From NCBI RefSeq assembly GCF_014844035.1, contig NZ_CP062159.1, positions 4,712,001 to 4,776,000 of the forward strand: a DNA stretch of 64,000 bases, given 5' to 3'. Below the pieces are notes generated by a model. It saw only the letters and a program-made list of their open reading frames with translations. It had not been told where the DNA came from and made no database searches. Within the stretch, counting starts at the first letter, position 1; every line of letters starts with the position of its first letter. Origin of the DNA: Flavobacterium sp. MDT1-60 (lineage in GTDB: Bacteria; Bacteroidota; Bacteroidia; Flavobacteriales; Flavobacteriaceae). Positions 10,102 to 17,260 of this stretch are shown here, one piece after another. The translations under genes and the position numbers were made by a program.

Positions 10102-11325
10102 ATGCAAGCAAAAGATTTACTGCAGTTAGCAGACCAATTTGGAAGTCCATTATATGTTTATGATGCCGAAAAAATCCAATCACAGTACAACAGATTAACC
10201 AAAGCTTTCTCTAAGGTAGAAAACTTGAGAGTTAATTACGCCATGAAGGCATTGTCTAATGTTGCGATTCTTCAGTTATTAAAGAACATGGGGTCTGGTT
10301 TAGATACTGTATCAATTCAAGAAGTTTTGTTAGGACTTCATGCTGGCTATGAACCTGAAAAAATCTTTTTTACGCCAAACGGAGTTTCTTTGGAAGAAAT
10401 CGAAGAAGTTGCCGCGATGGGTGTTCAAATCAATATTGATAACTTATCTATCCTGGAGCAATTCGGGACAAAATATCCTCAAATTCCGGTATGTATCCGT
10501 ATCAATCCGCATGTAATGGCGGGTGGAAATGCTAATATTTCTGTTGGACATATCGATAGTAAATTCGGAATTTCGGTACATCAAATACCGCATATCTTGC
10601 GAATTGTTGAGAATACAAAAATGAGTATTGTTGGAATTCACATGCACACAGGATCTGATATTTTAGATATCGAAGTATTCTTGTATGCGGCTGAAATCTT
10701 GTTTGACACGGCTAAACATTTCAAAGATTTAGAATTTTTAGATTTCGGAAGTGGATTTAAAGTGCCTTACAAAAAAGACGATATCGAAACAGATATTGAA
10801 GAATTAGGTAAAAAATTATCAAAAAGATTCAATGCTTTCTGTGCAGAATACGGTAAAGATTTAACGCTGATTTTCGAACCAGGAAAATTTTTGGTGAGCG
10901 AAGCAGGTTTCTTCTTAGCAAAAGTAAACGTAGTAAAACAAACAACCTCAACAGTTTTCGCCGGAGTTGATAGTGGTTTCAACCACTTAATCCGCCCAAT
11001 GTTTTACGGTTCACAACACTATATTGAAAACATCTCAAACCCAAAAGGAAAAGAGCGTTTTTACTCTGTGGTAGGATACATTTGCGAAACCGATACGTTT
11101 GCCAACAACCGCAAAATTTCGGAAATTACTGAAGGTGACATTTTAGCTTTCAGAAACGCCGGAGCATACTGTTTCTCTATGTCTTCGAACTACAATTCAA
11201 GATACAAACCAGCCGAAGTTTTATGGAAAGACGGAAAAGGAATCTTAATTCGTCAACACGAAACTTTCGAAGATTTGCTTAAAAATCAAATTCCGTTGCC
11301 ACAAGAAGTTGCCGCAACAGTTTAA
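10102..11325 (+). CDS. lysA: Diaminopimelate decarboxylase
   Basis: The 407-residue PLP enzyme removes CO2 from meso-diaminopimelate in the last step of lysine synthesis. The PLP lysine is K49 in NYAMKALSN. HMHTGSDI (near residue 178), the glycine-rich LDFGSGF segment and EPGKFLVSEAG follow the type III PLP decarboxylase pattern. CETDTF supplies the conserved Cys contributed by the partner subunit, and the ending YNSRYKPAEVLW is typical. It has its own promoter and terminator and is monocistronic. No lysine riboswitch was seen upstream. Confidence 0.95.
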   Translation: MQAKDLLQLADQFGSPLYVYDAEKIQSQYNRLTKAFSKVENLRVNYAMKALSNVAILQLLKNMGSGLDTVSIQEVLLGLHAGYEPEKIFFTPNGVSLEEIEEVAAMGVQINIDNLSILEQFGTKYPQIPVCIRINPHVMAGGNANISVGHIDSKFGISVHQIPHILRIVENTKMSIVGIHMHTGSDILDIEVFLYAAEILFDTAKHFKDLEFLDFGSGFKVPYKKDDIETDIEELGKKLSKRFNAFCAEYGKDLTLIFEPGKFLVSEAGFFLAKVNVVKQTTSTVFAGVDSGFNHLIRPMFYGSQHYIENISNPKGKERFYSVVGYICETDTFANNRKISEITEGDILAFRNAGAYCFSMSSNYNSRYKPAEVLWKDGKGILIRQHETFEDLLKNQIPLPQEVAATV

Positions 11326-11354
11326 AATAAAAAAAAAAGAATATCAATTGTTGA

Positions 11355-11387
11355 AAATCCCGTTTCTTATGAAGCGGGATTTTTTTT
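11355..11387 (+). terminator. Terminator after lysA
   Basis: The stem AAATCCCG-TTTCTTATGAAG-CGGGATTT is followed by T8. A near-identical hairpin ends the ArsR/SRPBCC operon at 22412-22443. Confidence 0.85.
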
Positions 11388-11390
11388 GCT

Positions 11391-11441
11391 CAATCTTGTC
11401 ATTTCGACGTAAGGAAAAATCCGCGTAAGAAACTCTACAAA
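11391..11441 (+). repeat. Extra left copy of the GIY-YIG element terminal repeat
   Basis: CAATCTTGTCATTTCGACG... is a diverged copy, in the same orientation, of the repeat at 11492-11541. A fragment of a further copy lies at 11455-11465. This suggests repeated insertion or duplication at this site. Confidence 0.7.
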
Positions 11442-11491
11442 ATAACCGCCATGTTTGTCATTTCTCAATCAAAGCTAACATAAAGTAACCC

Positions 11492-12003
11492 CAATCTTGT
11501 CATTTCGACGAAGGAGAAATCCTCGCAAGAAGCTCTACAAAGTATATCAAATTCAGAACAAAAAAAGAAAGAAAAATCTTAAAATTAATTCTAACTTTAG
11601 CCAAAAATTAAAAATGCAATCACAGGAAGGTTATCATACTTACTACATATACATAATAACAAACAAGCATAAAACTGTTTTTTATACTGGAGTTACAAAT
11701 AATTTAAAAATTCGTTTAAACCAACATACAGAAAATAACTCAACTGGAAACAAAACTTTCGCCTCAAAATATCACGTTACATACTTACTATATTACGAAA
11801 AGTTTTCCTGGATCCAAGAAGCAATTGCTCGCGAAAAAGAAGTAAAAGACTGGCGCAGAGAAAAGAAAATCGAATTGATAAAAACTATTAATCCAAATCT
11901 GGATTTCTTGAATGATTTATTTTCGTGATTTTAGCGTACAACATTTCCGCTCTTTGTCGAGTTTCTTGCGAGGATTTCTCCTTACGTCGAAATGACAAGA
12001 TTG
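11492..12003. mobile_element. Putative GIY-YIG gene cassette with about 50-bp terminal inverted repeats
   Basis: The left end (11492-11541, starting CAATCTTGTCATTTCGACGA) and the right end (11951-12003, its reverse complement ending TCGAAATGACAAGATTG) match over about 50 bases with few differences. They enclose one small gene for a GIY-YIG nuclease and little else. About 512 bp with inverted ends around a nuclease gene suggests a self-mobile or nuclease-dispersed unit. Mobility is inferred; no target duplication was identified. Confidence 0.55.
11614..11928 (+). CDS. GIY-YIG nuclease family protein (UPF0213/YhbQ-like)
   Basis: This is a 104-residue single-domain GIY-YIG protein. The motif pair appears as YYIYIITN near residues 11-18 and FYTGVTN near 24-30, followed by the conserved Arg (LKIRLNQH) and the catalytic-region Glu in AIAREKEVKDW. 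The short length fits the UPF0213 group. An upstream in-frame start would read through the flanking repeat, so the ATG at 11614, after a TAACTTTA promoter-like box, is preferred. The gene is the only cargo between the inverted repeats described separately. Its DNA target is unknown. Confidence 0.85.
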   Translation: MQSQEGYHTYYIYIITNKHKTVFYTGVTNNLKIRLNQHTENNSTGNKTFASKYHVTYLLYYEKFSWIQEAIAREKEVKDWRREKKIELIKTINPNLDFLNDLFS

Positions 12004-12097
12004 TGGAAAATTGATACTCCAAACTGCACTTTAGGATAGTGCAGTTTACTTCAGAAAAATCATATATTTACCCACTATAAAATCGGAAAATTTTAAA

Positions 12098-12105
12098 TAC
12101 CTTTG
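12098..12105 (+). promoter_or_regulatory. Possible -7 box immediately before the XRE regulator
   Basis: TACCTTTG matches TAnnTTTG exactly, yet the ATG is only 4 bases further on. If used, transcription would begin at or near the A of ATG, giving a leaderless message. No TTG lies at the right distance, so this is weak. Confidence 0.35.
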
Positions 12106-12109
12106 AAAT

Positions 12110-12502
12110 ATGAGCACAGCAGCAAAACCAAAACATATTGGCCGAAATATCAGCCGAATCAGAGAACTTCGAGGTATGAAGCAGGAAGCACTTGCGCAAG
12201 CGATTGGTTCAAACCAACAAGCTATTTCTGGTATCGAAGGAAGCGAAACTATTGACGAAACGAAACTTGCTACTATTGCAGAAGCACTTGGCGTTACGGT
12301 AGAAGCTATTAAAAGTTTTTCAGAAGAAAATGTGTTTAACTATTTTAATACTTTTAATGAGTCAGTTTCAAATAGTAATTTTGGTCATAATAATATTTGT
12401 AATTTCAATCCTCTTGATAAAGTAGTTGAGCTTTACGAACGTTTGGTTCAGGCTGAAAAAGACAAAAACGAGTATTTAGAAAAATTACTGAAAGGGAAAT
12501 AA
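12110..12502 (+). CDS. XRE-family helix-turn-helix transcriptional regulator
   Basis: This 130-residue protein has a lambda-repressor-like HTH at about residues 8-65: RNISRIRELRGMKQEALAQA, then SNQQAISGIE as recognition helix and KLATIAEALGVTVEAIKSF. The rest is a low-complexity Asn-rich stretch and a C-terminal charged helix (KVVELYERLVQAEKDKNEYLEKLLKG) likely to form a coiled coil for dimerisation. Related proteins occur singly across Bacteroidota. The targets are unknown. A terminator follows directly, so it is monocistronic. Confidence 0.85.
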   Translation: MSTAAKPKHIGRNISRIRELRGMKQEALAQAIGSNQQAISGIEGSETIDETKLATIAEALGVTVEAIKSFSEENVFNYFNTFNESVSNSNFGHNNICNFNPLDKVVELYERLVQAEKDKNEYLEKLLKGK

Positions 12503-12524
12503 TTCCTCAGAAATATAAATTCTA

Positions 12525-12560
12525 CAAAGCACAACTATCTTACGATTTTGTGCTTTTTTT
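12525..12560 (+). terminator. Terminator after the XRE gene
   Basis: AAAGCACAA and TTGTGCTTT form the stem, followed by a run of T. Confidence 0.8.
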
Positions 12561-12597
12561 TAACCCCATAATATTCCTTTTTAACTAAAAATAACTT

Positions 12598-12972
12598 TTG
12601 GACATTCATAAAATATATCGCCGATTCTTTTACCTTCATACTGGCTCTAGTAAAGGGCATAAACCAACATTGGCACTTTCTAGCCTTGAAGCATTTTTTG
12701 TATTAGCAATTTGTGCAATTTTAAAGAAAATCTTATTTCCGACTGTACATATCAGCTTTCCTTTTTTATTTTCATTTTTTATGATAATTTCCTTGACAAT
12801 TGAGTATTTCAATCGCAAAATACATAAAAGACTAAGCAACGTTTTTACTGCAGAATGGAAGAGTGAAACAAGAAGAAATAGAATTAGATACCGAATTTGT
12901 AATATCGTATTTGTGATTCTTGTTTTCTCTATTTGCATTTATATTTTACAATATATAGACAATAGATCTTAA
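12598..12972 (+). CDS. Small membrane protein of unknown function
   Basis: The frame encodes up to 124 residues with hydrophobic stretches at about 30-45, 52-68 and 102-118, separated by a strongly basic loop (KIHKRLSN...KSETRRNRIRYR). No known domain was recognised. The only start near the 5' end is TTG at 12598, preceded by an in-frame stop 6 bases upstream; the first ATG would leave only 63 residues. The start is therefore uncertain. A DUF5071 gene begins 5 bases after its stop, so the pair is probably co-transcribed. Confidence 0.5.
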   Translation: MDIHKIYRRFFYLHTGSSKGHKPTLALSSLEAFFVLAICAILKKILFPTVHISFPFLFSFFMIISLTIEYFNRKIHKRLSNVFTAEWKSETRRNRIRYRICNIVFVILVFSICIYILQYIDNRS

Positions 12973-12976
12973 TCAT

Positions 12977-13345
12977 ATGAGCATCAAAACCTTAATCCCA
13001 AAAGATAAATTTGATTTTGAAACAGTTGAAAAACTCAAAAACTGTTCATTTGAAGAAATCGAATCTATTATTCCAGATTTACTCGAATGGTTACAAGATA
13101 TGAACTGGCCAATTAGCAGACCAATTGCAGAACTTCTAATTCCATTTTCGGAAAAAATTTCTTCTGAAATATTGAAAATTTTACAAAGTGAGGATCAAGT
13201 TTGGAAATATTGGATTCTTATTACTTTTGGAGAAATCATTAAAGATAAAATGGTTTTGAATGAAATTGAAAGAATTGCAAAAGATCCAACAAAAGATGAA
13301 ATCGAAGAAGAAGTCTTTGAAATTGCTACCAAAATTATTAATTAA
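12977..13345 (+). CDS. DUF5071 domain-containing protein
   Basis: This is a 122-residue acidic, all-helical protein. LLEWLQDMNWPISRPIAELL followed by EDQVWKYWILITFGEI is the hallmark of the DUF5071 family, whose members look like short HEAT-repeat scaffolds. No catalytic residues are apparent. It probably works through protein binding in the cytoplasm. It follows the small membrane protein by 4 bases. Such genes are often scattered singly in accessory regions, consistent with this location. Confidence 0.7.
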   Translation: MSIKTLIPKDKFDFETVEKLKNCSFEEIESIIPDLLEWLQDMNWPISRPIAELLIPFSEKISSEILKILQSEDQVWKYWILITFGEIIKDKMVLNEIERIAKDPTKDEIEEEVFEIATKIIN

Positions 13346-13412
13346 TATTTTCTAAACTTTTTTCAGGACGAGACAAAGACCTGCATACACTTCTGAAAAA
13401 AAAACTTCTAAT

Positions 13413-13526
13413 CTAGCCCCGATGAAAGCGATATCCTTTTGTGTCCGCCGCGGCGGACACAAAAGATTTAGCGGACAGCGGGACGGGTCGTTCTTTTGAA
13501 AATGAAAATTGCTGCTACTAAAAATT
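13413..13526 (+). repeat. CTAGCCCCGAT element, copy 1 (core CCGCCGCGGCGG)
   Basis: It starts CTAGCCCCGATGAAAGCGAT, has a perfect palindromic core TGTCCGCCGCGGCGGACA flanked by CTTTTG/CAAAAG, and continues AGCGGACAGCGGGACGGGTCG. The following bases to 13526 are also shared with copy 2 at 19978. Together with the spacer to 13680 it fills the gap without a gene. Confidence 0.75.
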
Positions 13527-13551
13527 CACCACAACATTTAAAATAAAAACC

Positions 13552-13580
13552 TATTTTAGCTTGGTACAAACCCCAAAACT
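13552..13580 (+). promoter_or_regulatory. Leader-like sequence duplicated at 17218-17245
   Basis: TATTTTAGCTTG-G/C-TACAA..CCCCAAAACT is nearly identical at both places. At 17218 it lies just before a start codon. Here no gene follows for 130 bases, so it may be the orphaned promoter or leader of a lost gene. Confidence 0.4.
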
Positions 13581-13604
13581 TATCAAAAACTACTACAGGG
13601 TTGT

Positions 13605-13686
13605 CAATAACAACTATAAGTAGCGCAATAACAACTATTGGTAGCTGACTTTATTTGCAAACAAGCTATGGGTCACTATAGCTTTG
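13605..13686 (+). promoter_or_regulatory. Tandem 20-bp repeats and promoter of the XRE-pentapeptide gene
   Basis: CAATAACAACTATAAGTAGC (13605-13624) and CAATAACAACTATTGGTAGC (13626-13645) are direct repeats with a 21-bp period, two helical turns. TTG at 13655-13657 and TAGCTTTG at 13679-13686 (21-base gap) form a consensus promoter right behind them. This is the layout of an operator for the regulator encoded next. Confidence 0.6.
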
Positions 13687-13710
13687 CAGTATCAAATAAA
13701 AAATATAATT

Positions 13711-14613
13711 ATGATGCTAAATTCAAAATCAGTAGGCAATAAAATTGCTACAGTCAGAAAGAAAATGAACCTTTCACAAGCAGACCTTGCACAACAAGTG
13801 TCAATTAGCCCTCAAGCAGTTGGTAAATGGGAAAGAGGTGAGTCAATGCCTGATATTGCTACATTAAACCGACTTGCCGAAATTCTCTGTGTGGACTTGA
13901 ACTATTTTTCTGAAACATTTAAGTCTAACGTTTCAGAAAACCAAGTTGAAACGACCAAAAAACAATCTGCAGAAATTTCATCATCAAAACCAAAGACTAA
14001 TTTAGGTTTAAGTTGGAATATGTCATCAGGAAATTGGGTTGACGCAGACTTTTCCGGGTTAAACAACCTTAAAGACAAATTCAGTACTTCAAACATGAAG
14101 AATTGTAAATTAATTGATTCCGACTTGTCGAATTTAATACTTAAATCCAACAATATTGTTGGTTGCGATTTTTCTAATTCAGATTTGAGAAATAGTAAAA
14201 TTCAGACTTCTGACTTACAAAACAATCAGTTTGTTGAATGTTTACTCATAGACACGGAATTTTCGTCCAGTGAAATTAAAAACTGTAATTTTTCACAGGC
14301 AAATTTTTCAGGAGTTGAATTAAATACATCAGAATTTAAAAATTGCATTATAGAAAATGCGGTTTGGAATCTATCGACATTTAAACTATCACAAATTTCG
14401 GATGTGGTTTTTAATGGTACAATAGAAGAATGTTCTTTCGAAAACTGTTCTTTTTCAAAAGTGACTTTTAAGGATGCAACCCTTATCAATACTTTTTTTA
14501 AAGGCAATAAGTTAAAAGGTATTCAATTTATTGATTGTCATGCTGACCGAATGACCTACGAATTCCTTAAAAACGGAAAAGCTAATTTAACGGGACTAAC
14601 TTTATTAACATAG
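13711..14613 (+). CDS. XRE helix-turn-helix regulator fused to pentapeptide repeats
   Basis: From the ATG at 13711 (the one at 13714 is equally possible) the protein is 300 residues. Residues about 5-65 form an XRE HTH (KIATVRKKMNLSQADLAQQV, SPQAVGKWERGESMPDIATL). A Ser/Lys-rich linker follows. Residues about 110-280 are degenerate pentapeptide repeats of the A(D/N)LXX kind, for example CDFSNSDLRNSKIQTSDL and CNFSQANFSGVELNTSEF, expected to fold as a right-handed quadrilateral helix. Such folds can mimic DNA or bind partners; here the fold may sense a ligand or act as an oligomer scaffold. The consensus promoter box ends at 13686, which excludes the upstream TTG start. Tandem repeats next to the promoter suggest autoregulation. 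Confidence 0.85.
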   Translation: MMLNSKSVGNKIATVRKKMNLSQADLAQQVSISPQAVGKWERGESMPDIATLNRLAEILCVDLNYFSETFKSNVSENQVETTKKQSAEISSSKPKTNLGLSWNMSSGNWVDADFSGLNNLKDKFSTSNMKNCKLIDSDLSNLILKSNNIVGCDFSNSDLRNSKIQTSDLQNNQFVECLLIDTEFSSSEIKNCNFSQANFSGVELNTSEFKNCIIENAVWNLSTFKLSQISDVVFNGTIEECSFENCSFSKVTFKDATLINTFFKGNKLKGIQFIDCHADRMTYEFLKNGKANLTGLTLLT

Positions 14614-14826
14614 TGCATACAAAAACATCGAAGAAATAAAAAAACTATTATAACTTCAATGCTAATACAGCTATAACCAGATGATTATCTTCATCCTTAA
14701 CCTTTTAAATTTACACATTAAAAAATAAAGAAAAATCTTATTTTATTATTTTTTAAGCTTTTTCTTACTTATTATTCCGTTTTTGCATAATAAATTGCTT
14801 CAACTAATTTTTAAAACTAAAAAAAA

Positions 14827-15576
14827 ATGAAGCAAAAATTTAAAAAAATTTTAGGAATTGTTCTAATTTCATGTATTACATTCTTATTATCGAATTGTGC
14901 TAATGATGGAATTTCAGAAGAACATAAAGTAAGTCAAGCGAATATTAAAGATGTGCAGAGTTGGTTTAAACAATATGAAGCCAGTAGCGAGAATTATTCT
15001 TTATTTCAGAATTTGGATTACAATTGGACTGAGGCGAAAATTACAACCTCACAAGATGGAACAGAAACGGTAATTGTTCCTGTTAATGAATTGAAAAAAG
15101 ACCAACGCGACTTTTGGGAACAAAGATTGTATATTTATAAAACAGGCAAAGAAGATTACAAGGCACTTGTTTATGAAATATATACTAATAAAGAAGTTCA
15201 ACCTAGCAGTCAATCAATAGAGGGTGGTGATTTTACAGGTTTCATGAGTGTTTGGGATTTAAAAACCGGTTTTGTCAGAGCTGCTAAATTTGTAAATAAT
15301 CAGGTTGTCGAAACTGGAACTGTAGAAGTTGTAGATTATACGCAGAGAAACATAACAAATAAAGCTCCGATTGAAGCCCCATGCGTTTATGCTGATTTTG
15401 GTGATGGTGGATGTGGTGGTTTGTCAGGCGGTGATACTGCAACTCCGTTAAGAGAAGTTATTGTATATGGTCCAAGTAAAGGTACACCTGTTGAATATTA
15501 TGGGCCACGTAGTCCTGTTATTGGAGGTTCTGATACAGGGGGTTATATTTCTCCTAGTGGAGGGGGGGGGTGGTAG
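14827..15576 (+). CDS. Surface lipoprotein, N-terminal module (frameshifted before its C-terminal domain)
   Basis: Residues 1-24 are a lipoprotein signal peptide ending LLSNC, with Cys24 as the lipidation site. The body (about 30-175) contains WFKQYEASSENYSLFQNLDYNW, LYIYKTG and DFTGFMSVWDLKTGFV, an arrangement I associate with flavobacterial lipoproteins that share this module but differ at the C-terminus. A Gly-rich linker follows and runs into nine G at 15562-15570, where the frame ends at TGG TAG. With eight G the frame would continue into the next entry and give one protein of about 450 residues. Either a read error, a disabled gene or a switching tract explains this. Confidence 0.7.
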   Translation: MKQKFKKILGIVLISCITFLLSNCANDGISEEHKVSQANIKDVQSWFKQYEASSENYSLFQNLDYNWTEAKITTSQDGTETVIVPVNELKKDQRDFWEQRLYIYKTGKEDYKALVYEIYTNKEVQPSSQSIEGGDFTGFMSVWDLKTGFVRAAKFVNNQVVETGTVEVVDYTQRNITNKAPIEAPCVYADFGDGGCGGLSGGDTATPLREVIVYGPSKGTPVEYYGPRSPVIGGSDTGGYISPSGGGGW

Positions 15577-16186
15577 CAACCAGGGGAATAACAATACTAT
15601 CACAAATAAAATAGTTATAGTTGGCCCCGCAAAAATAATAACAGATATAAAGGAATACTTAAAGTGTTTTAATTTGAATAACACTGCACAATTAATAATT
15701 TATGTAGATCAGCCTATCCCTAATAATGCGGATGCTTATACATTATCAGGTGATGTTGGCCACACATTTATAGCAATTCAGCAAGGAGAAATAAGACGTG
15801 TATTAGGCTATTGGCCAGCTACATCAGTAAATCCTGTAACATCACCTTCAGATAAAAAAGCCTTTGGAAATGACGAAAATCATTATTTTGATGTAAGTAT
15901 ATCTAATAATATTAGTTCAAGTCAACTAAAAAATATAATTAATTATTGTAAGGATAATGTACCTACCACATATAATTTAAATTCATACAATTGTACTGAT
16001 TTTGCATTAGCTATTGGCAGACTTGGTGGGCTAAATTTCTCAGATTCAACTGGAACATGGCCTGGCGGAAGTGGCAATAATCCAGGGAAATTAGGGCAAA
16101 ACATTCGGAGTATGATTACTCCTGTCAATGGCAGTAAACAAACTACTGGAGGAAATGCAGGAAGTAATAAAGGTACTTGTAATTAA
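15572..16186 (+). CDS. C-terminal domain of the split lipoprotein; NlpC/P60- or LRAT-like permuted papain fold suspected
   Basis: This frame continues the lipoprotein if one G is removed from the G9 run. It has no start codon of its own in the unique part. DVGHTFIAI supplies a His and, about 75 residues later, YNCTDFALAI supplies a Cys. That His-then-NC order and spacing resembles circularly permuted NlpC/P60 enzymes such as LRAT and H-REV107 (NCEHF). This is motif reading only. The family cleaves or transfers acyl or peptide bonds, so a lipid- or wall-directed toxin or peptidase role is possible. A Gly/Asn/Thr-rich tail ends the protein. Two to three small membrane-protein genes follow directly and may be immunity proteins. 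Confidence 0.55.
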   Translation, partial: GSNQGNNNTITNKIVIVGPAKIITDIKEYLKCFNLNNTAQLIIYVDQPIPNNADAYTLSGDVGHTFIAIQQGEIRRVLGYWPATSVNPVTSPSDKKAFGNDENHYFDVSISNNISSSQLKNIINYCKDNVPTTYNLNSYNCTDFALAIGRLGGLNFSDSTGTWPGGSGNNPGKLGQNIRSMITPVNGSKQTTGGNAGSNKGTCN

Positions 16187-16199
16187 AAGATATTTAAAT

Positions 16200-16640
16200 A
16201 TGAAAAAAATATTGTTATTAGGATTTCTATTAATTGTAACTTTCTGTATTGGATATTATTTTTATACAGAGAGTGATATGTACATTCTTAAAAAATTTTC
16301 CAATGAAATAGTAAAGAACACATCTAATGTCGATAATATTATCGAAGAGCATGTAAAATATACTAGTAAAGGAAAAATATTGAGTCTTTATGTGCTTAAT
16401 TTTATAAAGCAAGAATATAAAAAAAATAAAGAGCAAATAATTATATATTCACGAGAAGAGGCTAAAAAATATAGACAAGATAAAATAGTACTTAAAGAGA
16501 AGGAAAAATTATATTATGTCAAATTTAATGATGAAATGATTTTTCCTTTTATTGTAAATAATGATTCTAAAATTATTGTACTAATGATTCTAACTAAGGG
16601 AAGCGAAGGCACATTATCTGAGAGTAGGTCAGATCAATAA
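16200..16640 (+). CDS. Membrane-anchored small protein of unknown function
   Basis: The 146-residue product starts with a single hydrophobic anchor (residues 3-21, ILLLGFLLIVTFCIGYYF), then a Lys-rich mixed domain (about 25-135) likely in the periplasm. No family was recognised. The ATG at 16200 follows the stop of the split lipoprotein by 13 bases. An in-frame start further upstream would overlap that gene and is less likely. Position and topology fit an immunity or accessory protein for the upstream lipoprotein, which is an inference from context only. AT content is very high, even for this genome. Confidence 0.6.
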   Translation: MKKILLLGFLLIVTFCIGYYFYTESDMYILKKFSNEIVKNTSNVDNIIEEHVKYTSKGKILSLYVLNFIKQEYKKNKEQIIIYSREEAKKYRQDKIVLKEKEKLYYVKFNDEMIFPFIVNNDSKIIVLMILTKGSEGTLSESRSDQ

Positions 16641-16645
16641 TATAA

Positions 16646-16852
16646 ATGAAAATTAATTTTTTGACATTTCTAACAATTGGTACTTTATTATTGGTATTCT
16701 TCTACTTCACAGAATACAATTTCAATTTTTGTATTTCTAATACAATTTATATTGTAAGCTATTCTTTCCCCATTTTACTTTTACTGATAATTGGATGTAT
16801 TTTTTATTTGATTAAATACATAAAAATTAAATACAGGAATAATAATTTTTAA
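16646..16852 (+). CDS. Two-helix small membrane protein
   Basis: This is a 68-residue product with two hydrophobic spans (about 4-22 and 33-56) and a basic C-terminus (KYIKIKYRNNN). It starts 5 bases after the preceding stop, so the genes are tightly linked. No family was recognised. Confidence 0.5.
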   Translation: MKINFLTFLTIGTLLLVFFYFTEYNFNFCISNTIYIVSYSFPILLLLIIGCIFYLIKYIKIKYRNNNF

Positions 16853-16854
16853 CT

Positions 16855-16986
16855 ATGAAAGAAGAAATGATGTTAATCGAAGATTTTAATATTATGTTAT
16901 TTATATGGCAGATATTCTGTTTTATTATATTGGGAGCAATTATATATATTTTGTATAAACTGGTTAAAAAAGCTCGTAGATGGTAA
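16855..16986 (+). CDS. 43-residue single-pass membrane protein
   Basis: The ATG at 16855 begins two bases after the previous stop. The product has an acidic N-terminus (MKEEMMLIEDF), one membrane span (about residues 14-34) and a basic end (KLVKKARRW), the usual inside-positive pattern. It ends with TAA at 16984-16986, just before a terminator. Tight packing with its neighbours makes it a likely real gene; function is unknown. Confidence 0.45.
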   Translation: MKEEMMLIEDFNIMLFIWQIFCFIILGAIIYILYKLVKKARRW

Positions 16987-17003
16987 CTGTATTTTAAAAT
17001 ATA

Positions 17004-17036
17004 AAACAAGGCTAACTCTTACAGTTAGCCTTGTTT
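17004..17036 (+). terminator. Terminator closing the lipoprotein/membrane-protein cluster
   Basis: AAACAAGGCTAAC and GTTAGCCTTGTTT form a perfect 13-bp stem with a 7-base loop. It marks the end of the 14827-16986 transcription unit. Confidence 0.85.
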
Positions 17037-17260
17037 GCGTTTAAAAAATATTTCATTTAGATTTCCCTGTTAGCGAGAACGTCCCAATTAACAAAAGCTA
17101 TACAAAACTGAAATTAAAAAAATGATAGGGACGAGTACGAAGCTCGCACTAGCATGCTAATAAATTCTTTTTAATCTTCCTGATTAAACGAAATTCAATT
17201 AACTCAAATAAATATATTATTTTAGCTTGCTACAACCCCAAAACTAAAACCTGTAAACCA

